This document shows positions 1 to 5,140 of a stretch of DNA of 5,588 nt, one piece after another. How positions within the stretch are numbered: the first letter of the stretch is position 1; the number at the start of each line of letters is the position of its first letter. The position numbers and the translations under genes are program-made. A model generated the notes under the pieces. The model had not been told where the DNA came from. It searched no databases and saw only the letters and a list, made by a program, of their open reading frames with translations. The DNA comes from Burkholderiales bacterium. GTDB taxonomy: Bacteria; Pseudomonadota; Gammaproteobacteria; Burkholderiales; SG8-39. The stretch lies in NCBI GenBank assembly GCA_016649475.1, contig JAENXP010000207.1, forward strand, positions 1 through 5,588, given 5' to 3'.

Positions 1-1137
1 GATCACCACGCGCGTGAGGCGGGTGTGGCGTCCGACGGTGACTTCGGGCAGGAGCACGGCTTCATGCAATTTGGAGTACGAGTTGACGCGGCACTTGGAA
101 AACAGCAGCGAGCTTTCGATCGAGGCACCGGAAATGATGCAGCCACCCGATACCAGGGAGTTGAGCGCCATGCCGCGGCGGCCTTCCACATTGAAAATGA
201 ATTTTGCCGGCGGCAATTGCTCCTGATACGTAAGAATTGGCCAGCTGCTGTCGTACATATTGAGCAGCGGTTCGACTGCGGTCAGGTCGATATTGGCTTC
301 CCAATAGGCATCGATCGTGCCTACGTCGCGCCAGTAGGGTTCCTGGCCGGCGACGCTGGCGACACCGCTTTGGCTGAACGGGTGCGCCACCGCCTCGCCG
401 TTGCGCACTGCCCGCGGAACGATGTCCCCGCCGAAATCGTGCTTGGAGTTGGCATTGGCGACGTCCTGCTCCAGCGCGTCGTACAGATACTGCGCGTTGA
501 ACACGTAGACTCCCATGCTGGCGAGGGCGCGATCCGGATTGTCCGGCATCGCCGGCGGGTTCGCGGGCTTTTCGACAAAGCTGGTGATGCGGCGCGAACG
601 GTCGACGGCCAGCACGCCGAAGCCGGTCGCATCCGCGACGGGCACTTCGATGCATGCGACGGTGCACGGGGCGCCGCGCTCGACGTGATCGGTCAGCAGC
701 AGCGAATAATCCATTTTGTAGACGTGGTCGCCCGCCAGCACCACGATGAATTGCGGCCGATTGCGGCGGATGATGTGCAGGTTCTGGTAGACGGCGTCTG
801 CCGTGCCGCGGTACCAGTCCGTGTCCTTGATGCGCTGTTGTGCCGGCAGCAGGTCGATGAATTCGTTCATCTCGGTCTTCAGAAACGACCATCCCCGCTG
901 CAGATGACGCAGCAGGCTGTGCGACTGGTATTGCGTGGCGACGCCGATCTGCCTGATGCCGGAGTTGAGGCAGTTGGACAACGCAAAATCGATGACCCGG
1001 AACTTGCCGCCGAAATACACGGCCGGCTTGGTCCGGTGGTCGGTGAGCTGTTTCAGGCGGGTGCCGCGGCCACCGGCGAGCACCACGGCGAAGGCTCGCT
1101 TGGGGAGCTGCAGTCGGGCAAGGGTATCTGTGGGCAT
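1..1137 (-). CDS. glgC: Glucose-1-phosphate adenylyltransferase (ADP-glucose pyrophosphorylase), 3' end cut by window edge
   Basis: GlgC makes ADP-glucose and pyrophosphate from ATP and glucose-1-phosphate, the committed and allosterically controlled step of bacterial glycogen synthesis in the cytoplasm. I translated the frame from the ATG at 1137 and it stays open for 379 codons to the left edge. The E. coli enzyme has about 431 residues, so roughly the last 50 (end of the C-terminal beta-helix domain) are missing. The nucleotidyltransferase signature [10 protein letters not shown] is at residues 20-29. Lys37 matches the activator-binding lysine of E. coli (K39), WYRGTADAV is at 108-116, the catalytic Asp is D137 in AGDHVYK, and FVEKP with the glucose-1-phosphate lysine is K190. 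PYWRDVGT and NSLVSGGC follow. All key residues are present. The start is supported by AGGAGG six bases upstream (1144-1149). It is transcribed away from the zinc-ribbon gene. No partner glg gene is visible. Confidence 0.97.
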   Translation of the reverse strand, partial: MPTDTLARLQLPKRAFAVVLAGGRGTRLKQLTDHRTKPAVYFGGKFRVIDFALSNCLNSGIRQIGVATQYQSHSLLRHLQRGWSFLKTEMNEFIDLLPAQQRIKDTDWYRGTADAVYQNLHIIRRNRPQFIVVLAGDHVYKMDYSLLLTDHVERGAPCTVACIEVPVADATGFGVLAVDRSRRITSFVEKPANPPAMPDNPDRALASMGVYVFNAQYLYDALEQDVANANSKHDFGGDIVPRAVRNGEAVAHPFSQSGVASVAGQEPYWRDVGTIDAYWEANIDLTAVEPLLNMYDSSWPILTYQEQLPPAKFIFNVEGRRGMALNSLVSGGCIISGASIESSLLFSKCRVNSYSKLHEAVLLPEVTVGRHTRLTRVVI

Positions 1138-1266
1138 GTTCTTCCTCCTGTCACATCCCGTTGGCGTTTTGGTAACGCGAATACCCTAATAGTACCGCTA
1201 TCGTTCGCATTGGGAAAATTGCCGGTGGTTCGCAAGGGCGTGCGCCGCGCAAATGGAGCCGCGCAA

Positions 1267-1296
1267 TTGAAACAGGCGGCGCAGGAAAGGGATAAG
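1267..1296 (+). promoter_or_regulatory. Candidate sigma70 promoter for the zinc-ribbon/FmdB/hydrolase cluster
   Basis: TTGAAA at 1267-1272 matches the -35 consensus at five of six positions. It is followed after 18 bases by GATAAG at 1291-1296, which matches the -10 consensus at four of six. Transcription would start near 1303, leaving about 38 bases of leader before the GTG at 1341. This is a consensus match only; the spacing is slightly long and there is no experimental support. Confidence 0.4.
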
Positions 1297-1340
1297 ATGG
1301 CAACTTATGGGAAGACCGGTCGACGCAGCCAGGTACAGCA

Positions 1341-1520
1341 GTGGGTAAGGACCCTTCGAAAATCAAGGTGTGTCCGGAGTGCCGGCGCCTGGTCGAAGCT
1401 GCCTCCATGCGTCCGCTATCGCGCAATCAACTCGGCAGCGGCATCCGTTATGTTTGTCCGGACTGCTTCAAGCGCGTCCTCGCATTGAGAAAAGTCGTGC
1501 GGGATTCCCGCGGTAAATAG
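1341..1520 (+). CDS. Small zinc-ribbon protein of unknown function (59 aa)
   Basis: A 59-residue frame opens at GTG and ends at TAG. It contains two CPxC knuckles, CPEC at residues 11-14 and CPDC at 39-42, 24 residues apart, which is the layout of a single zinc-ribbon binding one zinc ion. The rest is basic (Lys/Arg-rich at both ends), fitting nucleic-acid or ribosome contact, but that is inference. I do not recognise a named family. GTG at 1341 is the only plausible start in this frame, because a TAA at 1293 closes it upstream and no ATG, GTG or TTG lies between. The ribosome-binding site is weak (AGG at 1331-1333). The candidate promoter at 1267-1296 fits this start. An ATG at 1297 with a much better Shine-Dalgarno sequence lies in another frame, so an N-terminal frameshift cannot be excluded. 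A second zinc-ribbon gene (FmdB type) follows 84 bases downstream on the same strand. Confidence 0.72.
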   Translation: MGKDPSKIKVCPECRRLVEAASMRPLSRNQLGSGIRYVCPDCFKRVLALRKVVRDSRGK

Positions 1521-1535
1521 TTTGCGCGGTGCCCC

Positions 1536-1554
1536 GGCGCCGGCTGCCGGCGCC
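1536..1554. repeat. Perfect 9-1-9 palindrome after the zinc-ribbon gene, possible hairpin or weak terminator
   Basis: GGCGCCGGC at 1536-1544 and GCCGGCGCC at 1546-1554 are exact reverse complements around a single T. In RNA this would fold as a very GC-rich stem with a tight loop. It begins 16 bases after the zinc-ribbon stop and 51 bases before the FmdB start. No T-run follows on either strand, so it does not look like a classic intrinsic terminator. It may stabilise the upstream message, slow polymerase, or be a protein site. Confidence 0.5.
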
Positions 1555-1604
1555 TCCCGGACCATCGGTATTCATGGATCAGCCCAGTTCAGCGGAGAAC
1601 AATC

Positions 1605-1841
1605 ATGCCCATATTCGAGTATCAGTGCGCTTCCTGCGAAAAGGAGTTCGAAATCCTGGTGCGCAATTCATCGCCTGCGGCGCAGTGCCCTGATTGCGGA
1701 GGTAGCGAGCTGCGCAAGAAACTGTCCGCTTTCGCCACGATCACGGGTTCCGCGTCGGCTCTGGCGGAGTTCCCCGCATCGTGCCAGAGCTGCGGTAACC
1801 CGGACGGCCCCGGCGCCTGCGGATTCGGTGCGAACCAGTAA
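1605..1841 (+). CDS. FmdB family zinc-ribbon protein
   Basis: A 78-residue protein beginning MPIFEYQCASCEKEFE, the hallmark start of the FmdB/CxxC_CXXC_SSSS family of small zinc ribbons. The knuckles are C8xxC11 and C28xxC31, followed by the typical GGSELRKKLS stretch. The C-terminal tail has three more cysteines, C60xxC63 and C72, which could hold a second metal or be disordered. The family is named after FmdB, a putative regulator of amidase expression in Methylophilus, but the role of most members is unknown, so a transcriptional role is only a family-level guess. GGAG at 1594-1597, seven bases upstream, supports the ATG at 1605. The stop codon shares one base with the start of the hydrolase gene (TAATG), which indicates co-transcription and probable translational coupling. 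Confidence 0.92.
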   Translation: MPIFEYQCASCEKEFEILVRNSSPAAQCPDCGGSELRKKLSAFATITGSASALAEFPASCQSCGNPDGPGACGFGANQ

Positions 1842-2791
1842 TGAGCGCGGGTGCCAGACTTGCCGGGTCGCCCGAGCCGATGCACTTCTGGACGGGTGTC
1901 GGCGGAGTCAGGATCGCTGGAGACTCCTGGGGCGACATTAGCGGGCCGCTCGTGCTGCTGCAGCACGGCGGCGGACAGACGCGCCATGCCTGGAAGGGCG
2001 CTGGCGAAACGCTGGGCGCCGCGGGCTATTACGCCATTGCCTTCGATGCACGCGGCCATGGAGATTCGGACTGGGCGCCGGACGGGCTCTACGGCCAGGA
2101 CGTGATGGTCGAAGATCTGAAATGCGTGGTCGCTGCGCTCGGCGGCTGGCGTCCGGTGCTGGTCGGCGCGTCGATGGGCGGCGGAACCAGTCTGGTCGCC
2201 ATAGGCGAGGACCACGTGGACGCGACCGCCCTGGTCATGGTCGATATCGCGCCGCGCATAGAGACCGAGGGCATAGACAAGATTCAGGCCTTCATGAGCC
2301 AGAAGCCCGATGGCTTCAGCTCGCTCGAGGAAGTCGCGCAGGCCATCGGCAACTACCAGCCTCACCGCAAGCGCCCCAGAACCCTGGATGGTCTGGCGAA
2401 GAACGTGCGCCTGGGCGCCGATGGAAAATATCGCTGGCACTGGGATCCGCGCTTTCGTCCGGCGAAACGCGATCTGGAAAAGCGGCACGCGCGCCTGGTT
2501 GCCTGCTCGAAAAACCTGGCTTTGCCCACGCTGCTGGTGCGGGGCGGTTTGTCCGACGTGCTGAGCGAAGAGGGCGCGCAGGAGTTCCTGCGCTTGTGTC
2601 CGCAGGCCGAATACGTCAATGTCACGGGCGCTGCGCACATGGTGGCGGGGGACCGCAACGACATATTCGGCAATGCCGTGATCGAATTCCTGTCGCGGGC
2701 GGTGCCGGTAGGCGGCGAGCCGGTGCAACCGGCGCATGAGCCCCACCCGCATCACGAGGGACCCGAGGGCGACGTCATCGACGTGCCCTGA
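1841..2791 (+). CDS. Alpha/beta hydrolase (epoxide hydrolase/haloperoxidase-like)
   Basis: A 316-residue cytoplasmic alpha/beta-hydrolase with no signal peptide. The oxyanion-hole segment LLQHGGGQTRHAW is at residues 39-51, and the strand-4 motif FDARGHGDSDW is at 68-78. The nucleophile is Ser111 in the elbow GASMGG (109-114), and the probable acid is Asp239 in RGGLSDVLSE. The catalytic base is His266 in GAAHMVAGD. The triad order and spacing are normal. A serine nucleophile argues for an esterase, C-C hydrolase or perhydrolase-like activity rather than a true epoxide hydrolase or haloalkane dehalogenase, which use Asp. The substrate cannot be read from sequence. Residues 287-316 form a Pro/His/Glu-rich tail beyond the usual fold. 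The start overlaps the FmdB stop by one base; Met14 (ATG at 1880) is an alternative start closer to the conserved core. Confidence 0.93.
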   Translation: MSAGARLAGSPEPMHFWTGVGGVRIAGDSWGDISGPLVLLQHGGGQTRHAWKGAGETLGAAGYYAIAFDARGHGDSDWAPDGLYGQDVMVEDLKCVVAALGGWRPVLVGASMGGGTSLVAIGEDHVDATALVMVDIAPRIETEGIDKIQAFMSQKPDGFSSLEEVAQAIGNYQPHRKRPRTLDGLAKNVRLGADGKYRWHWDPRFRPAKRDLEKRHARLVACSKNLALPTLLVRGGLSDVLSEEGAQEFLRLCPQAEYVNVTGAAHMVAGDRNDIFGNAVIEFLSRAVPVGGEPVQPAHEPHPHHEGPEGDVIDVP

Positions 2792-2810
2792 GGCGAACTG
2801 CGGTCAGGAG

Positions 2811-2829
2811 CCCGGGACTCAGTCCCGGG
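2811..2829. terminator. Perfect 9-1-9 palindrome between convergent genes, possible bidirectional terminator
   Basis: CCCGGGACT at 2811-2819 and AGTCCCGGG at 2821-2829 are exact reverse complements around one C, giving a strong hairpin in RNA from either strand. It lies 20 bases past the hydrolase stop (plus strand) and 86 bases past the stop of the substrate-binding protein gene (minus strand), where a shared terminator is expected. Neither side has a T-run, so termination efficiency is uncertain. The rest of the 2792-2914 gap shows nothing I can interpret. Confidence 0.45.
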
Positions 2830-2914
2830 TGGTCGAGGGAGGGGTGATCGCGGGAGATCCGTCCGCGCGCCGATCGGCCCTCAGGTTTCGCCGGAACGGC
2901 GCCGGGCACCCGAT

Positions 2915-3799
2915 TCAGGCGGGTGGCTGGGCGATCACGTCGTCGTATTTGTGGCGCTTGGTGATCAGCCCCGAGTATTCGAACACGTCCAGCGTTACTT
3001 CGAACGCGGGGCGGGTGATTTCCACATGCGGTGACCAGTTGCCCAGCTTCTGGTAGGTCGCAATGGTCTGCGTCAACACCGCGCCATCGATCTTGGGGAA
3101 AAAGGATGCCTCGACCTCGGCGACTTTTGCCGCCGGCGTGGCGATCAGCCAGGCACGCGCCTTGCGGTAGGCACGCGTGAATCGTTTTGCTTCGTCCGTG
3201 GCGAGCCATTCACGCGTGGCCGCCAGGCTCGAGAATGCGAGCGGGCCGATTGCATCTCCCAGCGACGCCACCACATGGCCGACACCATCGTGCTCCAGCT
3301 GCTGCGGCGCCGGGCCTTGCTGGTGGATGTAGTCGCCGGTGCCGTCGCGGAATGCCTGGTCCATCGTCGCCATGCCGGCGTCCACGATGTTCAGTGATTT
3401 CCAGTCCAGCCCTTTCTTGAAGCACGCATACTTGAACATGGCCAGCGGCTGCACGCCGTGATCGACCAGTATCTTGCCGGACTTGAGCTTGTCCCAGGTG
3501 AAATTCGGGTCGGGCTTGCGCGCGGCAATGAAAAAACCGTCCTTTTCGTTGACCTGTGCGAAATGCACCGCCGGCGGCAGCTGACCTTTCTCCAAGGGGG
3601 TGAAACCCTGGGAGGGCGCGGACTGCGCCACGTGCACGCTGCCGTCGAGCAGGCCGGCGATGGCGGACTTGCCCGCCGGTGCTACCGAATGCGTGGGCTC
3701 CAAGCCTTCCTCTCGCAGGAAGCCGCCGGCGATGGTGGCGATGAGCGGCGAGTAAAAAGCGGAAAAGCGGGTGAACTGGATGCTGATGGGTTTTGCCAT
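2915..3799 (-). CDS. NMT1/THI5-like (SsuA/ThiY-type) ABC transporter substrate-binding protein, no signal peptide
   Basis: A 294-residue protein of the type-2 periplasmic binding fold related to NMT1/THI5, SsuA and TauA proteins. The N-terminal half has the typical pattern YSPLIATIAGGFLREEGLEP (residues 16-35), then APAGKSAIAGLLDGSVHVAQS, where the ligand loop and the 'present in the sample' strand lie. Relatives bind sulfonates, nitrate, or pyrimidine precursors of thiamine for import. The ligand here cannot be told, and the CCCFC iron motif of the yeast HMP-P synthases is not seen. The ATG at 3799 has GGGAG six bases upstream (3806-3810). A GTG at 3838 would add 13 polar residues and has no such site. 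With either start there is no hydrophobic signal peptide or lipobox, unusual for a periplasmic binding protein. No permease or ATPase gene is adjacent. The gene ends convergently with the hydrolase gene. Confidence 0.85.
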   Translation of the reverse strand: MAKPISIQFTRFSAFYSPLIATIAGGFLREEGLEPTHSVAPAGKSAIAGLLDGSVHVAQSAPSQGFTPLEKGQLPPAVHFAQVNEKDGFFIAARKPDPNFTWDKLKSGKILVDHGVQPLAMFKYACFKKGLDWKSLNIVDAGMATMDQAFRDGTGDYIHQQGPAPQQLEHDGVGHVVASLGDAIGPLAFSSLAATREWLATDEAKRFTRAYRKARAWLIATPAAKVAEVEASFFPKIDGAVLTQTIATYQKLGNWSPHVEITRPAFEVTLDVFEYSGLITKRHKYDDVIAQPPA

Positions 3800-3868
3800 G
3801 GTTGACTCCCTCGAGTTGGGGCGAAAATGCCGCTGCACTGGGCGAACGGAGGATACATTTCCGGCGAG

Positions 3869-3906
3869 AAAAAGTCCGACCGCGCGCGGCCGGACTTCGC
3901 TTTTTT
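3869..3906 (-). terminator. Intrinsic terminator of ssrA
   Basis: Seven perfect pairs (3872-3878 with 3891-3897, AAGTCCG on the minus-strand 5' side and CGGACTT on the 3' side), one mismatch, then further C-G pairs around a GC-rich tip form the stem. On the minus strand the hairpin ends in TTTTT (3873-3869). It begins nine bases past the CCA end of ssrA. Read on the plus strand, the same hairpin is followed three bases later by a run of six T (3901-3906), so it could stop transcription from both directions. Confidence 0.85.
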
Positions 3907-4267
3907 GGTGGAGGCGGGGGGAATTGAACCCCCGTCCGCAAGCCCTCTACAGACAGATCTACATACTTAGCCAGGTTGTTAGATTTAACCGGTTGCCCGC
4001 CAACCGGCAGGCTGACAAACGGCGAGTCACCTATTTTTTAGCGCATCGCAAAGTGACCCTGCGGCACGCGAGCTCATGTGAATGACTCTGCTGTAACTTG
4101 CGTTACCCGGCCCATGAACCAACCGGTGCAGAGCTAGCCGGTATTAAGCGGCTAGTGCGAAACGTTCGTCGTTCGCGGTTATTGCGTTTCAGTTGGATTT
4201 ACGAGGTAGCTGATCCTCGGTATGCACTGCGCTGCTTCGTAACCCACGTCGAAACCAGGTCGCCCCC
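3906..4267 (-). ncRNA. ssrA: Transfer-messenger RNA (tmRNA, SsrA), one-piece form
   Basis: tmRNA with SmpB rescues ribosomes stalled on broken messages and tags the unfinished protein for proteolysis. On the minus strand the 5' end GGGGGCGACCTGGTTTCGACG starts at 4267. It pairs with the 3' end CGCCTCC followed by A and CCA (3916-3906), giving a seven-pair acceptor stem with the typical third-position G-U pair. The T arm is GGGGG-TTCAATT-CCCCC, with an encoded CCA. The early pseudoknot region carries CCGAGG...CCTCG followed by TAAA, as in E. coli. The tag frame is at 4176-4144. The length of 362 bases is almost identical to the 363 of E. coli. Uninterrupted order of the 5' end, tag frame and 3' end shows a one-piece rather than permuted form. 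The exact 5' end is inferred from the acceptor stem. Confidence 0.97.
4144..4176 (-). other. tmRNA proteolysis-tag reading frame, ANDERFALAA plus stop
   Basis: Within ssrA the codons GCG AAC GAC GAA CGT TTC GCA CTA GCC GCT TAA encode ANDERFALAA. The ALAA end is the recognition signal of ClpXP and related proteases, and the AND start matches the E. coli tag ANDENYALAA. The resume codon is GCG at 4176-4174, preceded by an A-rich stretch as in other tmRNAs. From memory, this tag sequence occurs in Bordetella-like betaproteobacteria. Confidence 0.93.
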
Positions 4268-4347
4268 GGTATCTGGTGCGGATTGGATTGCGCGAAACGA
4301 AGGTGTATGCCTTCACTGCGCGCGCGCCGACCCGAAACTACAAGTTC

Positions 4348-4356
4348 ATTATCCCA
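4348..4356 (-). promoter_or_regulatory. Candidate extended -10 promoter of ssrA
   Basis: The minus strand reads TGG followed by GATAAT (4356-4348), an extended -10 element with five of six matches in the hexamer. No convincing -35 lies at the right distance, which is tolerated for extended -10 promoters. Transcription would start near 4341, giving about 74 bases of leader to be removed by RNase P at 4267. The element lies just downstream of the HAD gene stop at 4380, so ssrA need not rely on read-through from ubiG. Confidence 0.5.
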
Positions 4357-4379
4357 CATGGGGTGAAACCGCGCTTAAT

Positions 4380-5072
4380 TCAAGCGGCCTGAAGGAAATC
4401 GAGCACTTGGCGCGGATGCTCGATGATCGCATCGGCCAGCCAGGACTCTATCGCGCCGCCGTCGCCCAGGTAGCCATACTTCGCCGCCAGTACGCGCATG
4501 CCGGCGGCGCGCGCGGCCTGCACGTCGCGCAGGTCGTCGCCCACATACAGACAGGCGGAGGGGGGCAACTGCAGAGCCGCGGCGGCGTGCAATAGCGGAT
4601 CAGGGTGCGGCTTGGCGCGGGCGGCGGTGTCGCCGCCGACGACACAGGCAGCGCGTTCGCCCAGGTGCAGTCCCCGCAGCAGTGGCAGGGTGAAACGTTC
4701 GGCCTTGTTGGTCACTACGCCCCAGGGCAAACGGTCCTGGTCGAACCGGTCGAGCAACTCGGGCATGCCTTCGAACAGACGCGTGTCGATGCAGATTTCG
4801 GCGGCGTAGAACTCGAGAAACTGCAGCTTCAATTCGTCGTAGCGTTCGTCCCCGGGTTCCAGGCCGAAGCCGACCTTGAGCAGGCCGCGCGCACCGCTCG
4901 AAGTATAGGATCGCGTGAGTTCCACCGGCATCGGCGCCAGGTCATTTGCCGCACGTACGCGGTTCAGCGCGCGCGCCAAGTCCGGTGCTGTGTCTGCGAG
5001 CGTACCGTCAAGATCGAACAGCACGGCCCGTACCTCGGTTCCGGATAAGCGCTGATCAGGCGTATGACGCAA
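4380..5072 (-). CDS. gph: HAD phosphatase, phosphoglycolate phosphatase (Gph) / MurNAc-6-phosphate phosphatase (MupP) type
   Basis: A 230-residue HAD-superfamily phosphatase with an alpha-helical cap. Motif I is FDLDGTLADT (residues 19-28, nucleophile Asp20, acid/base Asp22), motif II is Thr121 in GVVTNK, motif III Lys154 in AKPHPDP, and motif IV GDDLRD at 178-183. This family is routinely named phosphoglycolate phosphatase. However, the position directly after ubiG and segments such as LFEGMPELL, WGVVTNK and VGDDLRD resemble MupP of Pseudomonas, as I recall it. MupP removes phosphate from N-acetylmuramic acid 6-phosphate in cell-wall recycling, so the substrate is open between the two. The frame is closed by TGA just upstream (5075-5073). 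The only start placing motif I correctly is TTG at 5072, with AGAGG nine bases upstream (5082-5086). A strong hairpin with a T-run separates it from ubiG. Confidence 0.9.
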   Translation of the reverse strand: MRHTPDQRLSGTEVRAVLFDLDGTLADTAPDLARALNRVRAANDLAPMPVELTRSYTSSGARGLLKVGFGLEPGDERYDELKLQFLEFYAAEICIDTRLFEGMPELLDRFDQDRLPWGVVTNKAERFTLPLLRGLHLGERAACVVGGDTAARAKPHPDPLLHAAAALQLPPSACLYVGDDLRDVQAARAAGMRVLAAKYGYLGDGGAIESWLADAIIEHPRQVLDFLQAA

Positions 5073-5086
5073 TCAGGCATACCTCT

Positions 5087-5129
5087 AAAAGGGGTCGGGT
5101 TGGGAAGGGAGGGAATCCAACCCGACCCC
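5087..5129 (-). terminator. Perfect 13-bp hairpin with T-tract between ubiG and the HAD gene (terminator or attenuator)
   Basis: Arms at 5117-5129 and 5091-5103 are exact reverse complements over 13 bases (minus strand GGGGTCGGGTTGG and CCAACCCGACCCC). They are separated by a 13-base pyrimidine-rich loop and followed on the minus strand by TTTT (5090-5087). This has the form of a rho-independent terminator for ubiG. The last T directly abuts the AGAGG that serves the HAD start codon, so termination here would reduce downstream expression. The arm sequence also resembles short GGGGTC...GACCCC palindromes that occur as dispersed repeats in some proteobacterial genomes. Confidence 0.75.
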
Positions 5130-5140
5130 GGGTTATCGTC

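Noticed and set aside
1150..1215. glgC promoter with TACTAT as -10 on the minus strand
   Set aside because: The hexamer matches four of six, but the sequence 17 bases upstream is a poor -35, so it was not listed as a feature.
25..1488. A 487-codon open frame on the plus strand opposite glgC
   Set aside because: It is the antisense shadow of glgC, whose motifs are unmistakable; the GC-rich codons keep the complementary frame open and the translation resembles no family.
1622..2755. A 377-codon open frame on the minus strand opposite FmdB and the hydrolase
   Set aside because: Both plus-strand genes have intact family motifs and start signals; the complementary frame has low-complexity Arg/Ala-rich composition and no recognisable domain.
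3800..3868. Promoter for the substrate-binding protein gene in the leader after the ssrA terminator
   Set aside because: No pair of -35 and -10 elements with proper spacing stands out; a promoter is expected here but I cannot point to it.
3800..3910. Possible genomic-island attachment site at the 3' end of ssrA, a common integration target
   Set aside because: The CCA end is intact with its terminator directly after it, no second copy of the 3' end occurs in the window, and no integrase or composition shift is seen.
3771..4085. Plus-strand open frame ending in RRGELNPRPQALYRQ, common in annotated 'hypothetical proteins'
   Set aside because: This peptide comes from translating the complement of the tmRNA 3' end; the RNA gene explains the sequence fully.
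4098..4595. Plus-strand 165-codon frame across the 5' half of ssrA and the end of the HAD gene
   Set aside because: It runs antisense to the tmRNA and a clear HAD phosphatase and shows no domain.
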